Part shown: positions 7,926 to 15,573 of the stretch, piece by piece | How positions within the stretch are numbered: position 1 is the first letter of the stretch | How the letters are laid out: every line of letters begins with the position of its first letter | Assembly (NCBI GenBank): GCA_002716165.1 | Contig: PAZT01000010.1 | Span: 1 to 22,710 of the forward strand | DNA: 22,710 nt | Direction of reading: 5' to 3' | DNA from: Deltaproteobacteria bacterium | GTDB lineage: Bacteria > SAR324 > NAC60-12 | Translations under genes and position numbers: made by a program | The notes under the pieces: model-generated | Databases searched by the model: none | What the model was told of the DNA's origin: nothing | What the model saw: only the letters and a program-made list of their open reading frames with translations

Positions 7926-8071
7926 CAAATTCCTGTCTTGAGTTATTTTAGCAGTCAAGTTATGATGCGTCGATTCAGTAAAAAAAGCAATTTACCATTG
8001 TTACGTTCTGAATTTTTTTGAAGAATATTTTTTGATTACTAAATAAATAGTAAAGATTATTTTGATTAATT
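7926..8071. promoter_or_regulatory. Divergent pgsA / hemA promoter region
   Basis: Genes diverge from here, so promoters in both directions are expected. For pgsA (minus strand) a weak pair TTGCTT / CATCAT with a 17-base spacer can be read around 7967-7995. For hemA, TTGAAG followed 16 bases later by TAAATA is a poor candidate. No operator-like palindrome is seen. The existence of promoters is inferred from gene direction; the boxes are weak. Confidence 0.3.
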
Positions 8072-9379
8072 ATGCATTTTACCTTAATTGGTTGGAATTA
8101 TAAAAAAACTCCAATTGAAGTTCGAGAGAGACTAACCTTGACCCAAGATCAGCAAATTGAGCTGGCGGGCAGGCTGAAAGAAAACTTTAAGCTAGGTGGA
8201 ATTTTAATACTAAGTACATGTAATAGGACAGAATTTTTCTTTGCCAATGCTGAGCAGCAGCTAGATCCAATAATTGAAATGCTGCAAAGATATTGGAATA
8301 TTCCTGATCTTCTTGAAAGTATTTATATTTTACAAAACCTCGAAGCTTCAAGGCATTTGTTCAAGGTTGCTTCTAGTTTAGATTCAATGGTACTTGGAGA
8401 ACCACAGATTTTAGGACAGCTGAAAGAAACATTTCATTTTTTCAGTGACGTAGAACTCATAGGCAAATTCCTCCACCCGCTTTTCACGAAGGCATTTTCC
8501 ACGGCAAAAAGGGTTCGTACAGAAACAACTATAGCTAGTAACGCAGTTTCTGTAAGTTACGCAGCAGTAGAATTGGCAAGGCATATTTTCGAAGATTTAT
8601 CCAAACAAAGTGTAATTGTGATTGGAGCAGGAGAAATGGCTGAACTGGCTGTTCAGCACCTAATGAGGAACGGCATTTCACAGTTATTTTTAACCAATAG
8701 GACTTTTGCTAGTGCAGCAGAGCTAGCAGAAAAATATCAGGGACTTGCAGTGCCTTTTGAACATCTTAACCGTCACCTCCATCAGGCAGATATTGTAATA
8801 AGTTCAACAGGAGCACGAAACTATATCATTACAAAAGAACTAGTAAAAAAGTGTTTGCTTTCCCGCAAGGGTAATCCTATGTTTTTTATTGATATTGCTG
8901 TTCCAAGAGATATTGATCCTGAAATAAATAATCTGCATGGAACTTTCTGCTACGACATTGATGATTTACAATCAATTGTTTTACAAAATCAGGAGGAACG
9001 AAAAAAACAATCCATAAAGGCTGAAGAAATAATTGAAGATGAATTATCCAAATTAGAAATATGGTTCAGATCGCTTTCCGCGGTCCCAACAATTAGAAGC
9101 TTGCGAAAGACATTCCAGTCCACTGCTGAAGTTGAACTTGAAAAAGTTTTTAAACGAATTAATAAATTGCCCGATTGTGAGCGTAAAGAAATTGAGCAAT
9201 TTGTTCACAGGTTAGTAAACAAACTTTTGCATGAGCCTACGAGAAACCTTAAAATGTTAGCACAGGAAGAGGACTTTCACCTCCATATAGAATCAATTAC
9301 AAAATTATTTGATTTAAGTTCTTCTCCTTTAGAAAATACCGTTCAACAAAAGCCTAGGCTTAAAATCATAAAATCATAA
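8072..9379 (+). CDS. hemA: Glutamyl-tRNA reductase
   Basis: This NADPH enzyme reduces Glu-tRNA to glutamate-1-semialdehyde, the first step of C5-pathway haem synthesis. The 435 residues show the N-terminal catalytic domain with STCNRTE, whose Cys is at position 50 exactly as in characterised enzymes. Next comes SSLDSMVLGEPQILGQ (about 102-117), then the NADPH Rossmann domain (VIVIGAGEMAELA), FIDIAVPRDIDP, and a C-terminal helical dimerisation domain with HEPTRNLK. Length is typical. ATG 8072 gives the expected beta-strand start (MHFTLIGWNYKKTPIEVRE). Only a weak purine stretch (AAAGA) lies upstream. hemC starts three bases after its stop, so the two form an operon. Confidence 0.97.
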   Translation: MHFTLIGWNYKKTPIEVRERLTLTQDQQIELAGRLKENFKLGGILILSTCNRTEFFFANAEQQLDPIIEMLQRYWNIPDLLESIYILQNLEASRHLFKVASSLDSMVLGEPQILGQLKETFHFFSDVELIGKFLHPLFTKAFSTAKRVRTETTIASNAVSVSYAAVELARHIFEDLSKQSVIVIGAGEMAELAVQHLMRNGISQLFLTNRTFASAAELAEKYQGLAVPFEHLNRHLHQADIVISSTGARNYIITKELVKKCLLSRKGNPMFFIDIAVPRDIDPEINNLHGTFCYDIDDLQSIVLQNQEERKKQSIKAEEIIEDELSKLEIWFRSLSAVPTIRSLRKTFQSTAEVELEKVFKRINKLPDCERKEIEQFVHRLVNKLLHEPTRNLKMLAQEEDFHLHIESITKLFDLSSSPLENTVQQKPRLKIIKS

Positions 9380-9382
9380 CGC

Positions 9383-10345
9383 ATGCCCAACGCTTTATCC
9401 ATAAGCGGCAAAAAAAATCCTACCTTAACAATTGCAACTAGAGAGAGTAAACTTGCGCTTTGGCAGGCAAAATGGGTAAGGAAAAAAATTCTTGAAAAGT
9501 ATTCTGAAATTACAGTTGAATTATTGCCCATAAAAACGGCCGGTGACATTAATCAACTTCAGCCTTTGGCAAAAATTGGAGGAAAAGGGCTTTTTGTCAA
9601 AGAACTTGAAACTTCCTTGCTTCAGGGGAAGGCTGACTTGGCAGTACATAGTATGAAAGATGTGACTTGTATTTTACCAGAAGGATTAGAAATATCTGTT
9701 ATTGCTAAAAGAGATGATCCTCGGGATGCTTGGATTTGCCCAAAATACGGAAGTATTGATAACTTCCCTAAAGGAGCAACTGTAGGTACAAGTTCATTAC
9801 GTAGGACTGCGTTCATAAAATATCATCGACCTGATATAAACGTTCGCAGTCTTCGTGGGAATGTGACTACTCGGCTGAGTAAACTTGATGGAGGAGAAGT
9901 TGATGCCATAATCTTAGCTGTATCTGGACTGAAGCGAATAAATCTAGAAAATCGTATCACTGAAATTATTCCAATGAAATGGATGCTTCCAGCAATTGGG
10001 CAAGGGGCAATTGGAATTGAAACAAGGAAAGGTGATTATCATACTCTTAGTTTTCTAAAGCATATTAATGATCCTGTTACTAATGGCTGTTTGGGTGCAG
10101 AAAGATCTTTGCTTCTGGAACTAGAGGGAAATTGCCAAATTCCATTAGCAGGCTATTGTATTAACAAAGTGAAGGAATTGAGTTTAAAGTCTGCGCTTTG
10201 TGACCATGAAGGTAAATCAATGATATTTTATGAAGCAAGAGCCCTACCGCAGAATGCGATAAGTCTAGGAAAAAAATCAGCAGAATGGCTTCTAAAAAAT
10301 GGTGGTAAACAAATTTTACAAAAGTCATTAACTGCATTAAAATGA
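9383..10345 (+). CDS. hemC: Porphobilinogen deaminase (hydroxymethylbilane synthase)
   Basis: HemC polymerises four porphobilinogen units into hydroxymethylbilane in the cytoplasm. Across 320 residues it has TIATRESKLALWQA, the K(I)GGKGLF loop, HSMKDV with catalytic Asp93, and VGTSSLRR. The substrate-binding RSLRGNVTTRL and LPAIGQGAIGIE follow. The dipyrromethane cofactor attaches at Cys251 in LEGNCQIPLAGY. MKDV is followed by Thr rather than the usual Pro, a small change. It lies three bases after hemA. The ferredoxin-NADP reductase gene follows after 51 bases, with an inverted repeat overlapping the hemC stop. Confidence 0.97.
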   Translation: MPNALSISGKKNPTLTIATRESKLALWQAKWVRKKILEKYSEITVELLPIKTAGDINQLQPLAKIGGKGLFVKELETSLLQGKADLAVHSMKDVTCILPEGLEISVIAKRDDPRDAWICPKYGSIDNFPKGATVGTSSLRRTAFIKYHRPDINVRSLRGNVTTRLSKLDGGEVDAIILAVSGLKRINLENRITEIIPMKWMLPAIGQGAIGIETRKGDYHTLSFLKHINDPVTNGCLGAERSLLLELEGNCQIPLAGYCINKVKELSLKSALCDHEGKSMIFYEARALPQNAISLGKKSAEWLLKNGGKQILQKSLTALK

Positions 10346-10379
10346 GTTAACCTAAAAAAAATTTTTACCATCTAACTCA
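10343..10379. repeat. Nested inverted repeat at the hemC stop codon
   Basis: TGAGTTA (10343-10349, including the hemC TGA) pairs with TAACTCA (10373-10379). Inside the loop TAAAAA and TTTTTA can form a second 6-bp stem. The outer and inner stems are separated by ACC and CCATC. No T run follows, so intrinsic termination on the plus strand is unlikely; it might protect a transcript end or attenuate reading into the reductase gene. Confidence 0.35.
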
Positions 10380-10396
10380 GTAGCATTTGCTAAAAA

Positions 10397-11788
10397 ATGA
10401 GCGCTTTCTGGAAAATTGCGGTAATTGGTTCCGGGCCTGCAGGATTTTACGCTACCGGAGAGCTTTTTCGTCAGCAATCATGGTCCTTTAAAGTGGATAT
10501 GTTTGACCGGCTCCCAACCCCCTATGGGCTTGTAAGAGGGGGAGTTGCTCCGGATCACCAGAAAATCAAATCCGTGGCAAAAATTTACAACCGTATTGCT
10601 GAAAACAAGGACTTTAGATTTTTTGGAAATGTTGAATTTGGAAAAGATATTTTCAGGTCAGATATACTTGAATTTTATGACTTAGTTATCTATGCAGTTG
10701 GAAGTCCATCTGATCGTTCTCTTAAGATACCTGGGGAGGAATTGCCAGGCAGCCATTCTGCAACTGAGTTTGTGGCTTGGTACAATGGTCATCCAGATTT
10801 TAGTGAGCATAAGTTTAACCTTTCTGCAAAAAATGTATTTGTAATTGGTATGGGAAATGTGGCACTTGATGTGGCGCGTATTCTGGCAAAGACTCCTGAC
10901 GAACTATCTAAAACAGATATTGCAGACTATGCTCTGGAGAAATTTTATGAAAGCAAGATTGAGAATATTTGGCTTGTTGGAAGAAGGGGACCACTTCAGG
11001 CGGCTTTTACACCAGTTGAGGTTAGGGAATTCCTTGAACTTAAAAATGCGGATGTGATGGTGGAGGGAGGCACACTTCAGCTTGACGTTGAAAGTCAGCG
11101 TTTTATTGAAACTACTGCAAGCAAAGACACAAAAAAAAATTATGAAATTCTAAAGGAGATTTCAAAAAATAATAAATATAAAAAAAAGAAACGAGTCCAT
11201 TTCCTTTTTTTGTCATCTCCGATTGAAATATTAGGCAGTAAGTGTGTAGAAAAAATTAGGTTGGTAAGAAATGTGCTTGTCAAACGAGATGATGGAACAA
11301 TTTATCCTAAGGCAACTGGGGACTTCATGGAAGAAAATGCTGATTTGATTTTTCGCTCAATTGGATATCATGGGAATCCACTGCCTGAAATCCCTTTTGA
11401 CCAGAATTCTGGAACTATTCCTAATGAATGTGGACAAATAATAGATAAGCGTAAGGATAAATTGCTTCGGACTCGAGAATATGTAACTGGTTGGATTAAG
11501 CGTGGGCCGACAGGAGTTATTGGTACAAATAAGCAGGATGCGGTAGAAACTGTTAATCGTATGTTAAAAACTATTATTCAGGAAAAATTAAAACCTATGG
11601 AACAAAATGACAATTCTGTTTTCGAATCTCTGTTGAAAGAACGGAATGTGGATTTTGTATCTTTTGAAGACTGGAAACTCCTTGATGAATACGAAATAAA
11701 TAATGGTAATTCTCAAGATAGACCAAGAATTAAAGTTACATCAATCGAAAGAATACTGGAAATAATTCAGGAAAAAAAGAGGAAGTAA
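10397..11788 (+). CDS. Ferredoxin-NADP+ reductase, adrenodoxin reductase/FprA type
   Basis: These FAD enzymes pass electrons between NADPH and ferredoxin. The 463-residue protein has the FAD motif GSGPAG (11-16) and the family-specific PTPYGLVRGGVAPDHQ (40-55). The NADPH-binding GMGNVALDVAR is at 151-161, with VGRRGPLQAAFT (194-205) holding the 2'-phosphate-binding arginines. GWIKRGPTGVIGTNKQDA lies near the C-terminus. This is the glutathione-reductase-like branch (mitochondrial adrenodoxin reductase, mycobacterial FprA), not the plant-type branch. A Lys-rich insertion near residues 248-262 carries A-rich DNA. Sitting after hemA-hemC suggests, but does not prove, a supply of reductant to haem synthesis or modification. 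It converges on pyrD with only five bases between the stops. No clear ribosome-binding site precedes ATG 10397. Confidence 0.93.
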   Translation: MSAFWKIAVIGSGPAGFYATGELFRQQSWSFKVDMFDRLPTPYGLVRGGVAPDHQKIKSVAKIYNRIAENKDFRFFGNVEFGKDIFRSDILEFYDLVIYAVGSPSDRSLKIPGEELPGSHSATEFVAWYNGHPDFSEHKFNLSAKNVFVIGMGNVALDVARILAKTPDELSKTDIADYALEKFYESKIENIWLVGRRGPLQAAFTPVEVREFLELKNADVMVEGGTLQLDVESQRFIETTASKDTKKNYEILKEISKNNKYKKKKRVHFLFLSSPIEILGSKCVEKIRLVRNVLVKRDDGTIYPKATGDFMEENADLIFRSIGYHGNPLPEIPFDQNSGTIPNECGQIIDKRKDKLLRTREYVTGWIKRGPTGVIGTNKQDAVETVNRMLKTIIQEKLKPMEQNDNSVFESLLKERNVDFVSFEDWKLLDEYEINNGNSQDRPRIKVTSIERILEIIQEKKRK

Positions 11789-11793
11789 GTCTA

Positions 11794-12957
11794 TCAACTG
11801 TCAATTCCAACCACATCTTTCACACAGGTAATCCCGTCCCTTCTAAGTAATTCTGTAAGTTCCTTTTTAATTCTCCTAACCAGTCCAGGTCCTTCATAAA
11901 TTAGTGCAGTATAAATCTGTACTGCAGTGGCACCAGCCCTGATTTTTTTATAAGCATCCGCACCGCTAAATACTCCACCGGTGCCAATTATAGTTACTTT
12001 ATTCCCCAATTCCTGAAATAGAAACTTGACCACTTCGGTGCTATTATCCAAGAGAGGTTTACCACTCAGTCCACCTTGCTCAATTTTCTCTCCACTTTTT
12101 AAATTTTGTCTATCTAATGTAGTGTTTGTGGCAATTAAGCCCTCTATTGGAAACCCTTTTATAACACTAGTAAAGTTTTGCAACTGATTATCATCTAGGT
12201 CAGGAGAGATTTTTAAAAGCAAAGGAGTTTTATGGTTGTTCTTTTGTTCAAGTTTTTCCCTTATTAAACAAACAGACTCTAGCAATTCATAAAGCATTTG
12301 CCCCCCCTGAAGTTTTTGTAGACCATCTGTATTTGGAGAGCTGATATTGATAGTAAAATAATCTGCAAATGGATATAGATCATTGAGTGCGGAGACATAG
12401 TCTTTCCAGGATTTTTCCAGAGGGGTATCTTTATTTTTTCCAATGTTAATACCAAGCATGCCAAATGAAACATTTTTATGTTTTTCTAAGGAATAATTGA
12501 ATTTTTTTGTCTTTTTGAGATAATTTATTTTTGTATTATAATCAATCTTTTCCACCATTTCTTTGATGCCTTGGCTGTTAAATCCTAAGCGGTTTACTAG
12601 AGCCTTGTCCTTGGTAAGACGGAAAATGCGCGGTTTGGGATTACCTGATTGAGGAAGCGGAGTTACTGTGCCTATTTCAATAAAACCGAAACCTAGGGCG
12701 AATAAGGAAGGATATATACGACCGTCTTTGTCAAACCCTGCTGCAAGACCTACTGGATTATTAATTATTTTTCCAAAAAGATTTGTACGTAATTCTTGAG
12801 ATTCTTCCTGGAATTTCCATCTCAAAAAAGGGATTACACCAGGAAATTTTGAAACAATCTCAACCCAAGATAGCATCCTTTCATGTGATAATTCAGCATC
12901 ACAAGAGAAAAAAAGAGGTCGAAGATAATGGAAGATAAAATCAGTTTGGTAATTCAT
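11794..12957 (-). CDS. pyrD: Dihydroorotate dehydrogenase (quinone), class 2
   Basis: PyrD oxidises dihydroorotate to orotate with FMN and passes electrons to quinone at the inner membrane. The chosen ATG (12955-12957) gives 387 residues beginning MNYQTDFIFHYLRPLFF. That matches the class 2 N-terminal quinone-binding helices (YLRPLFFSCDAELSHERML). The frame is open to 13089, but the extra 44 residues overlap the upstream gene and are not family-like. FMN and substrate motifs are present: NPVGLAAGFDKDG (67-79), LVNRLGFNSQG, LGINIGKNKDTP, INISSPNT with the catalytic Ser (203-210), and a C-terminal phosphate-binding IGTGGV / AGATAVQIYTALIYEGP. A Lys-rich insertion at about 140-164 makes it longer than the E. 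coli enzyme (336). It overlaps the AMMECR1-domain gene by 17 bases. Confidence 0.95.
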   Translation of the reverse strand: MNYQTDFIFHYLRPLFFSCDAELSHERMLSWVEIVSKFPGVIPFLRWKFQEESQELRTNLFGKIINNPVGLAAGFDKDGRIYPSLFALGFGFIEIGTVTPLPQSGNPKPRIFRLTKDKALVNRLGFNSQGIKEMVEKIDYNTKINYLKKTKKFNYSLEKHKNVSFGMLGINIGKNKDTPLEKSWKDYVSALNDLYPFADYFTINISSPNTDGLQKLQGGQMLYELLESVCLIREKLEQKNNHKTPLLLKISPDLDDNQLQNFTSVIKGFPIEGLIATNTTLDRQNLKSGEKIEQGGLSGKPLLDNSTEVVKFLFQELGNKVTIIGTGGVFSGADAYKKIRAGATAVQIYTALIYEGPGLVRRIKKELTELLRRDGITCVKDVVGIDS

Positions 12958-13507
12958 CTTCATCCCATGCTTCAGACTCAAAAACGTATAGTTCTGCCTC
13001 ACGGTCCAGACAGCTTCCTTGAGGTAGATCTGCCTTGCGACATAGTTCACCAAAAAAGGTATGAATGTCCCAGTCATTTGAAACTGCAACTTCCGGTAAA
13101 AAAAGTGCTCCCTTTGACCCTTTTTTTATCATTATACCGTGTTTACCAATTTCTACATCTTCAGCTTTTGATGGTGCCAGAGGTGAAAGTAAATTTATTT
13201 CAATCAGCACATCAGGTAATTCACTTATTTTTAGTGTAGGAAACCGAGTATCATCCACGGCTGATGATATTGCTGTTTTTGCAACTGCTTCAATTAAAGG
13301 ATAACGAGGATTTGACTGACCAATACATCCACGAAGATTTCCAGTGCTCCTTTTTTTTAGTGTAATGAAAACAGCTCGCTTTTCAAGTAATTCAGGGATC
13401 ATAGTGTGAAATTTAATATATTCCTCATTTTCTAGAAAATTTTCTAGTGATTCCCTAGCAACATTGAGTAATTTAAGTTTTAAGTTCGCTGAAAGTTGAT
13501 TTCTCAT
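12941..13507 (-). CDS. amrA: AMMECR1-domain protein (AmmeMemoRadiSam system protein A)
   Basis: The 188-residue protein is a single AMMECR1 domain. The six-residue hallmark LRGCIG is at 58-63, followed by DDTRFPTL and IEINLLSPL, and then GKHGIMIKKG-GALFLPEVA and a Trp-Asp-containing C-terminal segment. The family is widespread, and its exact biochemical role is not settled to my knowledge. It often sits with a MEMO-family protein and a radical SAM protein (the AmmeMemoRadiSam set), but neither partner is in this window. Here it overlaps the start of pyrD, so translation of the two may be coupled. ATG 13505-13507 has no ribosome-binding site but gives a start right at the domain edge. A promoter would lie in the 557-base gap upstream. 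Confidence 0.88.
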   Translation of the reverse strand: MRNQLSANLKLKLLNVARESLENFLENEEYIKFHTMIPELLEKRAVFITLKKRSTGNLRGCIGQSNPRYPLIEAVAKTAISSAVDDTRFPTLKISELPDVLIEINLLSPLAPSKAEDVEIGKHGIMIKKGSKGALFLPEVAVSNDWDIHTFFGELCRKADLPQGSCLDREAELYVFESEAWDEDELPN

Positions 13508-13954
13508 TTATAGAAATAGTACAGAATTTTAAGAAGTTATTTTTTCCCTTAAAATCTACCATGAAATTTAACATTAAAAAAAACTACTATTCACATTTTT
13601 TCTAGTTAAAATTTTTTAATATGAGTATAACTGGGTTAAAGTTTGCAAATTGAAGTTTTAAACTCTTTTTTTTAGTTAAAGGGTTATCCTATTTTAGTAT
13701 CATATGATGAATTCAAAAAATTACCATCTATATGTTTTCTAATAATTATTTAAAAAATTCAGATCGTCAATTAACCTTTTTGATTCAAGATGAAGGAAAA
13801 CCCAAAAAATTTTAATTTACACAAAAAATCATTAGTCTACAGCTAAAAAAAGTTATTAATTTTATTCAAGTACTGCTTTAATCAAGATTGGAATCCGTTA
13901 AATGAAAAGTACTTAAATTTTCCAAATTTATTTTGCTTTGTTTTAAAGGAAGTT

Positions 13955-14059
13955 ATGAAAATTAAGGATTTACCTCAAAAAAACTATACATTACCAAAAA
14001 CTTGCCGTTATTTTTGTATAGTGGATAATGGCATCGTTTTATTATTATTGCCTCACTAA
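13955..14059 (+). CDS. Possible short ORF (34 residues) upstream of the hydratase gene
   Basis: ATG 13955 is preceded by AAAGGAAGTT, one of the best Shine-Dalgarno sequences in the window. The frame runs 34 codons to TAA at 14057-14059, five bases before the hydratase ATG. The peptide starts MKIKDLPQKNYTLPKTCRYF and ends in a hydrophobic VLLLLPH tail. I recognise no family. It might be a leader peptide whose translation exposes the hydratase start, which itself lacks a ribosome-binding site, or a small protein, or chance. It overlaps the candidate promoter, so at most one of the two readings drives hydratase expression from here. Confidence 0.3.
   Translation: MKIKDLPQKNYTLPKTCRYFCIVDNGIVLLLLPH
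14002..14029 (+). promoter_or_regulatory. Candidate sigma70 promoter for the hydratase operon
   Basis: TTGCCG (14002-14007) and GATAAT (14024-14029) are separated by 16 bases and match the -35 and -10 consensus at 4/6 and 5/6 positions. A transcript start near 14036 would leave about 29 bases before the ATG at 14065. The site lies in the intergenic region in the right orientation. In a sequence this AT-rich such matches can occur by chance. Confidence 0.4.
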
Positions 14060-14064
14060 ATACA

Positions 14065-14847
14065 ATGAGCAGTCAATCAATTGAAATAACTATTGATAAG
14101 CGTAACATAGTAACTCTCACTCTTAACCGTCCTGAAGTACATAATGCGGTAAGTCTTGAGATGATCCGTGAATTGCGCAAAATTATTGCAGAACTAAATT
14201 CAGATCCTGAACCCCGTGGAGTTATTCTAACCGGTGCAGGACAAACTTTTTGCGCTGGAATGGACCTACGCTGGATGCAGAAAATATCTACACAAAACCG
14301 TGCAAAAAGAATTTCAGAGGCAACTGAACTATCTGAAATGCTGAATGAGTTAGACCAACTTAATAAGCCTTTAATAGGGAAGATAAATGGTAATTCTTTT
14401 GGAGGAGCAATAGGCTTGATATCATGCTGTGATTATGCTTTGGCTATAGAAGATGCTGAATTTTCACTTACTGAGGTACTATTAGGCCTCCTGCCGGCTA
14501 CAATCTCGCCTTTTGTTATAAGAAAAATTGGAGCGTCTAATGCTAGGCGTATTATGCTTAATGCTCATCGATTTTCAGCAAAAGAAGCTGTTAGTTTTGG
14601 TTTAGTTTCTAAAGCTGTATCCATTCAATCCTTGGAAGAGGAAATTGATAATGAAACTAATGAGCTTCTGCGTTGTTCTCCTGAAGCTGTTTCTTCGACT
14701 AAAAACTTAATTTCAGAAGTTCGCGGAAGGGAACCGCATGCTATTCGAGAATATACAATTGAAAAGCTTGCCGATGCGTGGGAAACTGAATCAGTAAAAA
14801 AGGGAATTGAAGCATTTTTTAGTAAACGTAGTTCTAAATGGAGTTAA
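14065..14847 (+). CDS. Enoyl-CoA hydratase/isomerase family protein, AtuE/LiuC-like
   Basis: This crotonase-fold protein of 260 residues acts on acyl-CoA thioesters. LNRPEVHNAVS (20-30), TFCAGMDLRWMQ (61-72) and GNSFGGAIGL (109-118) form the CoA and oxyanion-hole sites. Of the two glutamates used by classical crotonase, the second is present as Glu137 in LTEVLLGLLPATISPFV. The first is replaced by Gly117. That pattern and the PA-ISP-V segment resemble methylglutaconyl-CoA (LiuC) and isohexenylglutaconyl-CoA (AtuE) hydratases of leucine/terpene breakdown. No carboxylase or HMG-CoA lyase gene is nearby, so the substrate is open. ATG 14065 has no ribosome-binding site. It is first in a plus-strand run; the next gene starts 24 bases later. 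Confidence 0.88.
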   Translation: MSSQSIEITIDKRNIVTLTLNRPEVHNAVSLEMIRELRKIIAELNSDPEPRGVILTGAGQTFCAGMDLRWMQKISTQNRAKRISEATELSEMLNELDQLNKPLIGKINGNSFGGAIGLISCCDYALAIEDAEFSLTEVLLGLLPATISPFVIRKIGASNARRIMLNAHRFSAKEAVSFGLVSKAVSIQSLEEEIDNETNELLRCSPEAVSSTKNLISEVRGREPHAIREYTIEKLADAWETESVKKGIEAFFSKRSSKWS

Positions 14848-14871
14848 TAATTAAACAAAACATAATTAGAA

Positions 14872-15531
14872 ATGTTTAATTATTTCAAAGCAAAAACTTT
14901 CAGAATAGTTTTTGCTGCAATGTGTATGATGCTTGAAAGTGTTATTGGTGCATTTGCTCAGCAAAACTTTAATTCCATAGATTCTGTTTCTGAACCGATG
15001 ACTCAAGAAAATGAAATATTAACTCCAACAGTATTTGGTGGTGTAGGCAGGAAATTACCAACTTGGCTGTTTGGTTTAGACCTCATAGTACTAGCAAATC
15101 CTCATTACAGCGCCAATAGGACTAGGATGAAACTGGGAAATTATGTGTTTTGGGGAGAGTGGTGGAATAGTGATCTTCTAGGATTTAAGGTCATGCATTC
15201 AGAACAAACATTCAGCATGTTTGACAACACTGGAAGCCAGCCTGAATCTAATTCTAGGCACCTTGGTTTTCTTGCTAAGTTTCAGCATTCTTTAAAAGTT
15301 GATATGAAAATAAGCGCGGGAATTGGTTTATCTAACACAGAATTTGTACTTAATAATCAACGAAAATATGGGAGATCTTTAGTCTCAGAGTTCAGGATTG
15401 GAATAGAAATTTTTCCAGGAACTTGGACTGAAGGAGGCTTTCTGACAATTGACGGTTCCGGCGGTAATGGTACTGATGATCAGCGTCTGGGTTCTTCAAG
15501 TTACCTTATTGGAGTAAGCTACGGGATATAG
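14872..15531 (+). CDS. Secreted protein, probable small outer-membrane beta-barrel
   Basis: I do not recognise a named family. The 219-residue protein starts with a signal peptide: Lys-containing n-region, hydrophobic 11-28, and a predicted cleavage after AFA at residue 29, leaving QQNF. The mature part has no further hydrophobic helix. It consists of alternating polar/apolar stretches with many aromatic and Gly residues (NYVFWGEWWNSDLLGFKVM, FRIGIEIFPGTW, SSYLIGVSYGI at the end), as expected of an outer-membrane beta-barrel of perhaps eight strands. The last residue is Ile rather than the usual Phe/Tyr/Trp. It lies 24 bases after the hydratase and 42 before the TerB-like gene, so it is likely co-transcribed. 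Confidence 0.6.
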   Translation: MFNYFKAKTFRIVFAAMCMMLESVIGAFAQQNFNSIDSVSEPMTQENEILTPTVFGGVGRKLPTWLFGLDLIVLANPHYSANRTRMKLGNYVFWGEWWNSDLLGFKVMHSEQTFSMFDNTGSQPESNSRHLGFLAKFQHSLKVDMKISAGIGLSNTEFVLNNQRKYGRSLVSEFRIGIEIFPGTWTEGGFLTIDGSGGNGTDDQRLGSSSYLIGVSYGI

Positions 15532-15573
15532 CCTGCTTGTTTTGAAGAAAAAACTTTAAAGGGGATAATTAAA

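Larger units (their letters stand above)
13508..14064. other. Long AT-rich divergent intergenic region
   Basis: This 557-base stretch separates the leftward amrA-pyrD pair from the rightward hydratase operon. It is very AT-rich and contains many A and T runs, including two copies of TAGTTAAA (near 13603 and 13673), each preceded by a T run. I see no tRNA or rRNA, no GC-rich terminator hairpin, and no long ORF. The last 110 bases hold a short ORF with a good ribosome-binding site and a promoter-like sequence, listed separately. The first part is expected to hold the amrA promoter, but no convincing boxes stand out. Confidence 0.5.

Noticed and set aside
12958..13089. Longer pyrD start with 44 extra residues
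   Set aside because: The extra part overlaps amrA in another frame, is not family-like, and the internal ATG at 12957 gives the standard class 2 N-terminus.
12928..13304. Plus-strand ORFs opposite the AMMECR1-domain gene
   Set aside because: Their translations look like reverse-strand noise, while the minus strand encodes a complete AMMECR1 domain.
13600..13690. Possible terminators made of AGTTT / AAACT pairs next to T runs
   Set aside because: Stems are short and A/T only, with loops that are too small or too long; such patterns are expected by chance at this base composition.
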